From: Lojkania enalia
Taxonomy: Eukaryota; Ascomycota; Dothideomycetes; Pleosporales
Length of the DNA: 64,000 nt
Assembly: GCA_010094045.1 (NCBI GenBank)
Contig: ML986743.1
Location: 48,798 to 112,797, forward strand
Direction: 5' to 3'
In this document: positions 1 through 10,613 of the stretch, piece after piece
Position numbering within the stretch: position 1 is the stretch's first letter
Layout of the letters: every line of letters starts with the position of its first letter
The notes under the pieces: generated by a model
Seen by the model: only the letters and a program-made list of their open reading frames with translations
What the model was told of the DNA's origin: nothing
The model's database searches: none
Made by a program: the position numbers and the translations under genes

Positions 1-71
1 AGTGTTTGTATAGAGATGTACTAGTTATTTGATATAGGAAATTGGAAACGGGACTTGTACTCTGATCTTAC

Positions 72-1069
72 CCAGGAAGGCCTCCAAATTCGCTTTCGTA
101 CTTGCCAATGCGGAAACCATCAAGACCTAGATATATCTCGTTCAATGGTTGAGGATGTGCGCATATGATCGTAAGAATCGCAGCCCCGTAAACGAGATCC
201 ATCTGTCCGATTTGGGATTGCTTATATTCTTCATCATCTTGAACAATACAGAGCGCGTCTACCCACAAGTAATGTTCGCCAAATTCGCGTGTGAAGGCAA
301 TAGCGTCCTGCACGATTAAGGAGAGATCCTTCAGCCGTGGCGTCAGTGCATAGGGTTGGAGAAGCTCATGATATACCGCTTTTGTCGTCTGAAAACTCGC
401 CGAACCATTGGTGGGCCAGCAATAACTCAGTGCCAAGTATCGAGCAGCCTCTGGCAGTGAGCGAAGGCAAAGCTCATGAACGTCAATTACGAGGAGATTC
501 TCCGGGTGTTGATCTGGTACAGCTGTTTCTGGATCCTGGGATGGGACTTCGCATGCCTTTCCATGCCGCGATTCACATGTGGCCAACCATCTCTTGGCCA
601 GATCAATGTCAATTCTATTCGGCTTTACTGTTCGGCCGGAGAAAATTGACGAGCCCTCGAGCTGAATTTCGCCAGCGTGATGCATATATTCTGATATTTT
701 CGCTTTCGGGTGGAGGCCAATTCCGATCCTATATCCGTCCTCATGTTCTCCAACAGGGTCGTCGGCTGTGATTTGGCTAGCGAACTTGTAGCTATAGATT
801 AAGCACTGCGTTCCGAACTGATCTCGTTCACTCAGTTCTAGGAACCAGTCTGGAGTGTGCCATTCGCGCCGCGAGCTCCGATGTGTGACAGCGTCAAATA
901 CAAGCCGACAGAATGCGCATTGGGTTCTTTTGGAGTAGATCTCATGGAGGCTTCCAAGGTTCAAGGCCGAGGAATTTGGTTGTACGAAACCGAGGGCGTT
1001 GCGCTGGACGGCAACTTCTTGGGTGAAGTAGATTGAGATGTTTACCTTGCTGCAGGTATCGCAAAGCAT
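72..1069 (-). CDS. HET-domain (heterokaryon incompatibility) protein, partial
   Basis: This is the 5' part of a HET-domain gene running off the left edge. HET proteins trigger cell death on fusion of incompatible hyphae. Start ATG at 1069 is chosen because the protein then begins MLCDTCSK, the usual Cys-rich opening, followed by a CxFCRLV motif. The HET core is visible: YLALSYCWP around residue 210, LWVDALCIVQDD around residue 270, then QIGQMDLVYGAA. The frame apparently stops at 68-70, but that TAA lies inside a perfect donor (GG|GTAAGA, exon end at 72), so the gene most likely continues by splicing outside the window. Coding quality is good, with no internal stop, unlike the dead genes to its right. 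The family call is firm; the length and full structure are unknown. Confidence 0.85.
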
Positions 1070-2365
1070 CGGGCTTTCAGTACCTGAGTCGAAACAACAA
1101 AATATTGAAAGTTCCCGTGGAAGGCTGGAGTTATTGGCAGCGAAAGCAGGTTGCAACTCGAGGCTGAGAGCTCAACGGTACTAGGATGGAATTAGCCTAG
1201 TTTCTCAACTACCAACCGTTGCATTTAGCTTTCGAGATAGACGTACGCACGACACTCCAAGGTAAAACGCAGGACTTACTCCCTCCCACCCTCTAAGTTA
1301 CACTATTCATTCGCGGTGTAGTCCGTTATCGGTGTGCACAACATCAGACGCCTCAGTCTTGTCTGTCATTCGTACCGAGGCCAAAAGATTATCGAGACGG
1401 AAATTGGCAAAAGAGACGCAATGTTAGGATTTAGTCGAGAGGTAGCTATGGTGTTGACTACTTTGGTCTGGCGGTGCGGGCGTACCAGTATAAGACGGCT
1501 AACGCCGACGTCCTCCCCGCTTGCTAAGTTTCGAACGATGGTTTTATGCCATCTGGACTCGACAGTGCGCGCAAATTCTATACTCTCGGAACTTATACCT
1601 TTCTTACGTAGAGTCGAAACTCTTGAAGGATAGCCAGGAGTTAGCACTTCATTACTTGGGTTTGTGCGCGGCTCATACACCTCCTTACCCTGGCGGCAAC
1701 AATCTACATTGAGAACGAAGCTATGGAGTCAAAAATTTCCGAGGATCGTGAAAGCAACGATGCGTCAAGTCCGACCAAGAATGCGACAAACTCAAAACCC
1801 TTCTAGTACGCCGACTGTATAGCTTCACTTCCACAACCCCATTACACACAAAAGGTCTTCCTTCATGCACTGCTAATCCCAGAGCAGCCATGGCATTAAC
1901 ACCAATGCAATCATCTGGCACAGTAGCGGCCTGCTTCAATGTAGTATGTGCTGCGACAACCTCGGGTGAAGACATGAGAAAGAGGACGAGGAGAGAGATA
2001 TGGAAAGATTGAACGACGGGTGAGAGGGAGAAAAATCCAGATCTACGGCTGATGAATTATGGCATTAGCGCTGGACTCAATGTTTGGGGTGTTCAGGGAA
2101 TGGAGCCGAAAAGGACGCGGAAGTAATAAAGCGCAATGAAACAAGCATGGGCATGAGGTGGCATTTGAAGCTTTTAAAAAAGGAGGAATGGTATCGTATT
2201 AGCAATCCGACCTCCACGTAAATTTAGAATAGATGCAATATGCATCACAGATCTTGATAGTTTGTCCTGATGTAATAAAAGGGGTATCTAGACGTTTTGA
2301 TTCAGGTATAGTATCCTAATTGCGCAAAGAACATGAGATTAGAGTCTTTGATCTCAGTCATGGTG
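1070..2365. other. Upstream/intergenic stretch, no firm gene
   Basis: I see nothing assignable. A minus-strand frame at 1721-1975 encodes 84 residues; upstream of its ATG the frame stays open and reads as a hydrophobic run (LLVLFL), so it may be a fragment of a secreted protein whose start was lost. It has no recognisable domain. Two overlapping frames at 1334-1680 look like chance. Confidence 0.35.
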
Positions 2366-2514
2366 TCACATGTTTCTACTATCCTATTATAGTTGGTCTG
2401 TTTTTTCAGGCCTATATAGTCTCGCCATCGCCAGCTTCTGTCGAAGTAGGCCACTTACCCTCCTTCAATACATCAATATTTGCCTCAGCAATTGATGCTC
2501 CCTGATACGCGACA
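2366..2514 (-). repeat. Inverted-repeat copy A (pairs with 10861-11013)
   Basis: The reverse complement of this segment matches 10861-11013 over about 150 bp. Shared blocks include GCTGAGGCAAATATTGATG and CAGACCAACTATAATAGG. Most differences are C/T or G/A, as expected of RIP-type decay, with small indels. The copy at 10.9 kb lies just downstream of the NB-ARC/TPR pseudogene, so this may be the 3' flank of a second, lost copy of that gene. Its nature as a transposon or gene flank is undetermined. Confidence 0.8.
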
Positions 2515-4925
2515 CATGGCCCTGTTTGAATGAGGGGAAGATCCTAACATTGAGCAATCCAAGAGCACTACCGCGTGCCACCTCCGGTAAGCCACCTCGA
2601 CATAGGCAACATGTACTGGGCCACATGGAAGTGAATTGAGAACTCTCCTTTTCCTTCTGCTGTATTATAACGACTGGAAATAAAGAACGCCTATAGAGCC
2701 CGTAATATCTCCACCCGTTGTTCTTTTTACCACTTCACATATTCCACCACACAAGATCCTTGAAAGAGGAATGAAGCTCACATAACTTCTCCATTTATTG
2801 TATCGCTTTATGCTACCCTTATCAAAGTTGCGTAATTTCTCCACAACGGCAACCAAGCATGTCCCTTCAACTCTAGACCCAGAGCCAAAATCCCACACAT
2901 CCAGGAAGCAATTAAAGCGCACTACTCAGACATAGCCAGACCTCTCAATGCAATTACTACTCCATGCTATTTCCACAATGTCTAGGAGGTGACTTGCGAT
3001 GAACGCATAGACGACTAGGACGTTGTGGACAAGGCGGGAGATTGAATACGCTGGTAGTGTATTTTTACTTTGTCGATGGGAACCTAAATGGAGAAGTAAA
3101 GACTACTAGAACACCTAATGGATTTTTGTTGTTGAAGTAGGCTGACAGCAAGTCGTTCATTAATTTCACTATGTTAAGCGTACTGAAGGGGGAAACAATG
3201 ACTGTTAAGCTTGGATCGTTGAGTAACGGTTGGGCGGTGGAGGCATCCTAGCAATTATGGAAATGCGCATAATGGAAGTGGCTTGAGTGGCCTGTTTTGC
3301 TGTCGGTCGGGATCGAGGAATCCTTTAGTCTACATACGAATGTGAAAGCTCAGGTCACGTGCCTGATCAGTTATGCAGCCCTTGATTAAGTAGTCTCATG
3401 CACTATATATTCTCCCACTATATCTTGACCGATAGTTCAAGGACGCCATCAGCACAATTATCAATACATCCATCAATACCACCCTATACGGTCTCCACCC
3501 ACTCATGCCTACAGAATATCCTCAACACTATCTTGTTTGAATTTGACAGCTGAGATATCCCGTTAACATAAGCATTACTCCTCCAATCTCCTCATTGATT
3601 TGGCACAGCAGTTTCCAATGGCTAGGACTTGACCAGCGCCAAATAGATCGATCCGATGATGTTCTAGATTGCTACAAGTGGGAAAGCTTCATCAACCCTG
3701 ATACCAGGTTTCACTTATTCTTCAATATTATATTACTAATTGAGGAAGCTCCGCAGATTATAGCATCCATTTTAGCAGCTAAATGGTGAAACTTGTCCGT
3801 AGCGTCTCACCGGCATATGTCGCACTGGCAAGTGAGTGTTAAAACAGCTGGAATCGTGTAGAAAATACCATGTTAGGCGAAGATATAATGTACCCGGGTC
3901 CATTAAGGCCATTTATTGGCGCCCTTAGCTGCCTTCATAGTTCGGGTTTTACAATTTTTTCCACTCAACGGGTGTAATATGCGATAAGGATGCTCTCCAC
4001 ATCGAGCGCATTCTCGCTACATTGCACAGCACAAGAGTCTCTGAGTGGACGCAGTGCCGACTTCTAAAGCCCATTGCACCCATATTTTCAAATTGTATAT
4101 CCGGTGCGATACGCTTGGGCGAAATTTCTTCTACCACTGATGATTTACACCTACGCTTCTCAACGAAGGCGCAACCTCTAGGAACGTGCCTATAGCATAA
4201 GGCAAGAAGATCATCGTACCTCTTCCCTAATGTAAAAGTGGAAGATGGAAGACTGAAGCCAGTATCGTAGCAAGTTGCTCGTCTTGAAATATTGGAAGGC
4301 AGCAAGCTTCTTATTTTTAAACTATATAGCCAAGAAAATAATATTCCGGCAGAGGCTTGATGATTGCAGAGCGCTCGTTGAGTCTAAGTTTAGAATACAT
4401 AGATTTCTACTATTGGTCATTATATTGAACGAAATCATGGAATATGAGCTTTACGAAGTCAAATATTGAGCCACGCCTGATAGCTGCGATGTTGTCACAG
4501 TCAAATCAACCCTTTCAAACGATAATCTAATTGTACCAGTGTTGATAACTACTTCGCCGGCTTCCACTCCCGTAGGATGCGTTTACGCCCAATGTCACTG
4601 GAAGTTGCCGAAAAGCCTTTGCTTCCTAGTAGACTGTCCTAGTGTAGTTCTATCCATATGGATGTCTGTCTACGTTGCATACGCTGTAGTAAATGAGCAT
4701 TAAAATTCCCCTGTGGATTTCTTGTGACAAGCTACCCAAACTATACCCGCCTACAGTTTCAAGTGTTTCTAACAGGAAAGAGGACAGTGATATCCAACTA
4801 CAGGTAAAGGGAGACGGCAGAACAAAAAACGCTTTAATCATTACGCCATGACTAAACACGACCGGGGTACAATATAGGGCTCCAACAAAGCTAGCCTCTA
4901 CTATATCTGGTACGCCACTCTAGCC
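2515..4925. other. A/T-rich stretch without recognisable genes
   Basis: Only short frames without family resemblance are present, for example minus-strand 2665-2922 (85 codons) and 3949-4305 (118 codons). The base composition and scattered stops fit decayed accessory DNA. Confidence 0.4.
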
Positions 4926-5523
4926 TCAAAAGCAAACAAGATTTCTATCTTCCGGCAGCCTAGCTACCGCTACAATGTCCAATACCACAATCCCATGATT
5001 AGGTCCTAGATCCAGTAAAAATATACCACCAACCATTTCATTGATTCCCTAGATAAGCGGTCTGCCATAGGTATAGCCGTCCTCATTCCTTACGGCGAAT
5101 GGTCTGAAATTAGAGATATTTTTCTTGATTGAGTACTCAGGCTCATTTTCGAAATTGACTCGATTCGCCCAAAGCTCGAGAGTGGCGTTGGCGATCTTGG
5201 GCAGATCATGGGTGCCTGTATCGCCGCGGAGATAGAAGATACGGTGCTCCCTATGCATGCTCTTGGTTAGCAACCGTCATGGCTGATAGCCCACATACCG
5301 ACGTCACGCTTACACAATCGGCGGGTTCGGAGATACAGTGAACTCGAAGATCTCAAAGAGCTAATCGGCTGCTTTTTGCAAGAGTAGAATGCCGGATTGT
5401 CTCCGGGTACTTTTCGCGTTCGGCGTGAAGGTCCGGGTCGACTAGTGCTGCCTGGTGAGATGTAGGCAAGCTATGAGAGTAGGCGAGTGGTGCGAGAAGC
5501 AATAGCAGCAGAAAGAAGTTCAT
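4926..5523 (-). pseudogene. Decayed gene for a small secreted protein
   Basis: ATG at 5523 opens with a textbook signal peptide (MNFFLLLLLLAPLAYSHS). The frame is lost near 5360, where a one-base shift restores a sensible reading (LFEIFEFTVSPNPPIV). A donor GTAAGC at 5313 and an acceptor CATAG at 5251, with a GCTAAC branch site, define a 63-nt intron in the right phase. The last exon reads EHRIFYLRGDTG and onward to GRPLI, where a TAG (CAG to TAG would be a RIP change) interrupts it; the same frame then stays open and protein-like (LDLGPNHGIVVLD) to 4926. So at least one frameshift and one nonsense change disrupt a small secreted protein of unrecognised family. An unusual intron instead of the frameshift cannot be excluded, but no good donor exists. 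Confidence 0.6.
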
Positions 5524-6423
5524 CAATGTGGCGAAATGGTGAAGGTGTTGCGTAGAGAAAAAAGTGAACTTGAGAAGGGTCCAGATGTCACGTATCGTTC
5601 CCTACATAGACCGCAGCTGCCTTTGACAACTTCTGCCTTGCACACAAACAAGGGGCAAAGTTGTGGAGATGAGTGATGTGTGAACTTGACTAGACTGTGT
5701 CACAGTGCAGATCTCAAATCCTAAAAAACCTGGTGGATAGTGCGTGATCTCGCACTGCGCCTGCGCCCGAGTGATTTTGTACCTGTGCTGATCTGACATT
5801 TGGAGTGGTTGATCCTTCTCTACCCCGCTCCAATATGGACTACGCCCTATCTTAGAATATGCATATTTCCTTAGTTGTCTTACCCGAGTATGGGTTTTGA
5901 GTTAAAGTTGTCTGTTACTTTGCACGCAATCCACGTAGGTCCAGGTTTCGCCCACTCATCCTTTAGAGTCTTTCCTTGCTTGTTGAGTCAATATGGAAAT
6001 TTGAATTGCACATGTGCTATAATATAAAGACCTGAAAAACTCATTAAATGCGTACTCCAAATTTCTAGCATGCGTCAACGAACACAGATCATCTCAATCC
6101 GAGCTGTAATACTGTTCCGAGGATGTTGTGAAGTTTTTCACAATTGAATATTCTAGCATTCAGCTTTCGAAGAATAATATGAATGATAGACCAAAGGTTC
6201 TTTGATTAGTTTTCCAGTGCTTTTCTTGGACGGTCCGATGGCACCTCATCGAATGCTTTCCTATTACCGCTCATGAAAACATCTTACCACGTGACCTAAG
6301 AGCTGGTCTCTCTATCATTCGCTTACTACGGCCAACATCATATCGATGCTTAGTGAATAAGTTCTAGCTTCCTAGAATGTGTACAATGGACTTTCCGATA
6401 ATTCATCCACATATTTTTTGTCA
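5524..6423. other. Intergenic, no gene seen
   Basis: No frame here resembles a known family. A 65-codon minus-strand frame (5602-5799) is probably chance. The left end should include the upstream region of the secreted-protein pseudogene. Confidence 0.4.
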
Positions 6424-6622
6424 TGGGGATTTTCGGCTAGTCTGCCGAGCTGTATCAGATATCGACGTACGATATCACGGTCGATATCACGCCGGATATC
6501 ACGCTGGATATCCGCTGATATACCCCTTTTTCATGTACATAAATATGGCCCGCTGGCCATCTTCAATCAACCAGTTCAGCTCCTCATCTCCCCCCCTGAG
6601 ACAAGATTCGCCTCTCACCACA
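6424..6622 (+). repeat. Promoter-like dispersed repeat, copy C (pairs with 13376-13557)
   Basis: Direct repeat of 13376-13557, about 85-90 percent alike by eye outside an internal tandem array. It ends in what looks like a fungal core promoter: ATGTACATAAATATGGCC (TATA-like, near 6534-6550) followed by a pyrimidine-rich leader (TTCAATCAACCAGTTCAGC) and a conserved GAGACAAGATTCGCC block. No intact gene follows in either copy, so it may be the promoter of a duplicated gene or the end of a mobile element. Confidence 0.75.
6458..6522 (+). repeat. 12-bp tandem array of GATATC palindromes
   Basis: GATATC starts at 6458, 6471, 6483, 6495 and 6507, then GATATA at 6517; spacing is 13, 12, 12, 12 and 10 bp. 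Intervening bases are variants of ACGCCG/ACGGTC. The partner repeat at 13.4 kb has a contracted, diverged version (about two units). The regular palindromic units upstream of a TATA-like box look like protein-binding sites, though simple slippage would also produce an array. Confidence 0.8.
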
Positions 6623-7687
6623 TTTTTCAAGACCAATACGATTCCTCATATCGCCGTTGACGATGCATACCGGAACGTCTTACACCACATGACGCTTAAA
6701 AATAGGCTTGGCGTTAGTGACCTACGCGTTCAACAAAGAGTTTCGGAGTAACTTAATCCACATCTACATATCTTGAGCGAATAAGTCTGGGGTCTTTACT
6801 GCTAAAAAGGGTAAGTTCAATAAATATACCCGTCACTTGAACTACACACCTAAGCGAGGGCGGTATAGATGGCGTCCAACTCGAAATAACATCAACTCCG
6901 GCAGCTATTGCCAACTTTTTCAAATCAACATGTGGTAAAAGCAGCCACAAAAGTGCCCTACTCACCAAAAAACCTCTCCGAATCGTAAAAAACCGCTATA
7001 ATTGTCCTCCGACACGCCGACCGGCTCTCCTCCCCCGAAATTTCGACTATTGTGTGTTGTTCTGATTCATCTGCCGGCCGTGCATACCGAAATACCTATA
7101 ATCAAGCTCTGAGCGAGGATTTGGACAATTTGTGAGCCGCTTTTAGTGTTAAAAAATTTACTTGGGCGCCCTTTAATTGTAATCAAATACACCTGCTTTT
7201 TTACAGTTGCGAGCTAATATTATTTCGTATGGCTATTTCAGAGTTAAAGATGTCGTTTAAGATATAATTTGTAAAGTTGGAATTAATTTATATGAGATTA
7301 TGGTGCTGAAAAACGCTAGGGATTACCGCAATCTAGAACACAACTTATGCAGTCGTTCGAGGCGTTCGTCTAAAAAAGCCAACGCTCAATAGTAACAGTA
7401 GGGATCTTCGACGTATTTATAGCGGGTGGCTTATTAAAGAGTTGAACTTACCCTAACTGCGGCTTATTTACCTCGCATGCTTAAGCATTAAAAGACAATA
7501 CAAGGTTATAGGTATGTGGGCTAGAATATTACAGAAACATCCACATGTCTTATTCATACATGAAAGTATATCTACCATTCGATGCACGAATAATACCCAG
7601 ATAAGGTTTGGAAGCGTATCAGCCTATCTAAACCCTTTCTCAGCTGGCCATAATGCGTCCATATCTAGGGACTCATGCCACGTCTAG
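6623..7687. other. A/T-rich stretch, no gene seen
   Basis: Strongly A/T-rich between about 7130 and 7600 with stops in all frames. Includes the 3' flank of the dehydratase gene at its right end. Confidence 0.4.
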
Positions 7688-8273
7688 TCATATCTGTGAA
7701 TATGGGCGAGGGCCGCACTTCTGGGCCTCACTCTGGTCCACTGTCCCAATGAGCTTTGCTTGGTCATCGCAGTATCTCGCCATAAATGTGTCCTTGGCAG
7801 AAAGGCCACCGGGTTTGTGTGTCGTCCAATACACAGCGAGAGAACCGATCTCCTACATAAACCTGAGCCTCAATCGAGACCTTGCTAGCAAAGTATAAGA
7901 CTTACAGTAATCATTTTTGAATGGTGATTTTTTGATTTGCTTCCAACCCCAATACATGTATGGAGATCCTAAGACTGTTATATAGGCTGTGATAGTAGAG
8001 TGAATCTCTTACTAGGACCTTTGTGTAGGTTTTAAAATAATACGTCTTCTCAAGAATTTGCTCTTCTTTTAGCTTCCACCCATTTTGGAACAATACCTCC
8101 AACTCGGCCTTTATCTTGCTTTCATCTTGTCCTTCGGAAATTTTCGGTTGCATGATTGACCTGTTCGAAATCTGCGGGGTGGTAAAGCTTGCTAAAGCGT
8201 GACGTGTTCGAATTTGGAGGAGCGGGGTAAGGATGCCACTCCTACGAAGCGATCGAGTAGCATAGGCTGCCAT
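7688..8273 (-). CDS. Pterin-4a-carbinolamine dehydratase, probably mitochondrial
   Basis: Dehydrates 4a-hydroxytetrahydropterin in pterin cofactor recycling. Three exons: 8013-8273, 7906-7968, 7688-7852; all junctions are phase 0 with GT-AG ends (GTAAGA..TTAG, GTAAGT..GTAG), giving 162 residues. Exon 1 carries an Arg/Ser-rich N-terminus (residues 1-40) like a mitochondrial presequence, then GWKL and YYFKTYTKVL; exon 2 gives SKNHH; exon 3 gives YWTTHKPGGLSAKD. The spacing from the His-His pair to the Thr-Thr-His is exactly that of the family, so the three active-site histidines are kept. Odd: the usual HHPEW is HHSKM here, losing Pro, Glu and Trp. An alternative start is Met41 (MQPKISEG), which would remove the presequence. 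It sits intact within a decayed A/T-rich island. Confidence 0.85.
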
Positions 8274-9239
8274 GATGTCATCAATAGGAACACGCTATAG
8301 ATGGCCTTCCTATTTGACGTTCTGAGCCGTTGCGTAAGTGAAGCGCTACTACTAATGGACAGCCGATTTTGGTTATTCCCGCTTGGCGGACTTTAGAAAG
8401 TCTCTTGGCATTTCCGGAGCGATTCCTAGAAAAGAATTTACGTGACTCTATATCCGCAGCATAATTCCATACTAAATTTAAAGGGTTTATATACAATAGT
8501 TCATCCAATTTAGGAGCACAAGTCTGCCCTTTTCTTAAGAAGATACTCGCCTACATTCATTGGACCCCATGTTTTCGGTTTTTGGTCGTTGCAGCAGCTT
8601 GTAAAAGGCTTAACGATTATTGCTATGTCAGGGAAACCGAAGAAAGCAATACCATACCTATCAGGGATCATTCTCCAAGACTCCATATGCTATTAGAATC
8701 TGTGTAAAATACCCAGCTAAGCGGCTAACATAGAACCCTTACCACCGTCCGAAGCGACCGTCATTCCTCGCGCAAGCAAACTTTGCCAAGGAGGCGGGAA
8801 ACGTCGCCACAATTGGAAGGAAAGCATCGCTGGTTTAGACGAAAATATGTTGGTGTTATCGTGAAAAACATTATCCCACCTACGGCATAGATCTGTGTAG
8901 AAGGAAACACCGCTGTGTAACAACATTGTTCACTAGCAAGAGGACTCTAGCATCGAGTCTCTCGAATGTAGGGAGGCCTGCTAGGTACCCTGCATAGTCT
9001 CAGCAACAGATCAGGAATAGGAAGAACACTCTTATCCCGAGTTGTAAGAGAATCTTCATGAGCAGCAGAAGCCTGAAAGACTTACTTCATCCTCGAAATA
9101 CTTTCGGTGCTTAGTGCGGTGTCTACCACGAACGATATAGTCAGTCTATGGGGGGAGCCAGGCTCTCGCACTTTGTGTAGCGTGGTTGGCCCCCTACCGC
9201 GAAAGCTAATTGGTCACATATGCTGCCGCCCGTTACAGA
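8274..9239. other. Intergenic, no gene seen
   Basis: Holds the upstream region of the dehydratase gene and whatever preceded the NB-ARC pseudogene. I looked for a P-loop upstream of the NB-ARC remnant and found none. Frames at 8281-8508 and 8717-8926 (minus) show no family signature. Confidence 0.4.
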
Positions 9240-10613
9240 CACATGTTCTTGCTAAGAGAGCGACAATAGGAAGCCGGAGATTTAACACAAAATAGCGTTT
9301 TGGTGCTGAAAGATATGAATAAGGCTGGAGCTATGCAGCTGCTAATGCAATGGTAAACGAAGTATATCTTAGTGACAAGATAGCTGTCGAAGAACTGTTA
9401 GAGATTCTTACATATTTACCGCTTGCCATTGTGCAGGCAGTGGCTTTCATCATCAACAACAACAACAACAACAACAACAACATATCAGTAACCTAGTATA
9501 TATCATTGCTTCAACGTACTGGCACAGAGAACGAGCTCCTCAGCGAGTGTTCCGAAGACCCTAGCAGATTCTAAGAGAGGGAGAGAACAATTGCAAAGAC
9601 GTGGTATATCTCCCTCGATCAGATACGTAGGCAGGACCGGCTTGCTGTGGAGTATCTTTTGTTTATGGCATGCGTTGATGGCATTTATATTTCCCAATCG
9701 TTATTACCTCCTAGAGGCTCCTTAGTGCAGCAAGTGAAAGCGCTAACAGATGGTACACTGGTTAGACAGAGAAAGATTCTCCAATATGCACCGACTAGTC
9801 TATATGGTGTCTATGTGGTGGCTAAGCGGACATGATGAGCGGGGGACATGGGCGGGCAGAGCAGTGGCCCGGCTCGAGGAGCTAGTGCCACACGGCGTGC
9901 ATGAGAGGATGGAATTATGGATGACGTACCTCCCGCACGCAATCTACGTGGTTAGACTCGACGTCTTAGCGGATAAAACGGCAAAGGCTTCGTTTCTAGA
10001 TTGGATAGGACGGTGCTAAGCGAGACTCGGGCAATATTCAGCAGCAGAAATAACGCACCGACGAGTATTATCATTCAGAGAAAAGAGATTGGGAGAAGTA
10101 TATTACCGGGCACTTGCAAGTATGAATGAAGTAGGAGTAGCGCTTTACAGCCAAGGTAAGCACGAGGAGGCCGAATCTATGCACAGGCAGACGCTGTTGA
10201 CCAGTGAGAAGGTGCTTGGGAAGGAGCATCTAAACACGCTGACGACCATGAATAACTGGGCGCTCGTGCTGGGGCGTCAAGGCAAGTACGAAGGGGCCGA
10301 ATTGAAGCACAGGCAGACGCTGGCAACGCGTAAGAAGGTGCTTGGGAAGAAGTATCTATACATGTTGACGACCACATACTGTCTTGCTTCTCACCTAGCA
10401 GACCAATATCACTACGCCGAATCTACTACACTATATGGAAGAACATGCGCTGGGTTTAAGGACGTCCTTGAAAAAGATCATCCTACTACATGCGCATGTC
10501 GCCAACACTATTCACGGATGCTTGCATCTCAGGAGTGGGACCAACTTACTGTTCCTCCTAGGATGCCACGCAGTAGTGTAAACAGGCAAATGGGCAAAGG
10601 ACCAAAACTATAG
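9240..10613 (+). pseudogene. NB-ARC/TPR (fungal NLR-like) pseudogene
   Basis: Remnant of a fungal STAND protein with an NB-ARC switch followed by kinesin-light-chain-type TPRs. In order: NSVLVLKDMNKAGAMQLL (about 9290-9345), then after a frameshift ELLEILTYLPLAIVQA (about 9390-9440), YISLLQRTG, TTWLISFEQ-like TWYISLDQIRRQDRLA, FMACVDG..ISQSLLPP, another frameshift near 9745-9775, then HRLVYMVSMWWL, ARLEELVPHG and TYLPHAIYVV. TPR repeats follow (GKHEEAESMHRQTL, KVLGKEHLNTLTTMNN, GKYEGAELKHRQTL). In-frame stops lie at 9494 (TAG), 9572 (TAA) and 10017 (TAA). The P-loop part is missing. NLR-like proteins act in non-self recognition; this copy cannot encode one. The family call is strong because motif order and spacing match. 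Confidence 0.88.
9455..9481 (+). repeat. (AAC)9 microsatellite inside the NB-ARC pseudogene
   Basis: Nine AAC codons in frame insert nine Asn directly after the QAVAFII motif, where family members have a short INEN-type stretch. It looks like slippage expansion of an Asn-rich spot. Confidence 0.95.

Noticed and set aside
5251..5298. 48-nt intron GTATGT..CATAG in the secreted-protein pseudogene
   Set aside because: Good signals, but the phase does not join to the protein-like downstream frame; the donor GTAAGC at 5313 with the same acceptor does.
8274..9239. Possible P-loop and N-terminal half of the NB-ARC gene
   Set aside because: No G-x4-G-K-T/S motif or other NB-ARC landmark was found in any frame.
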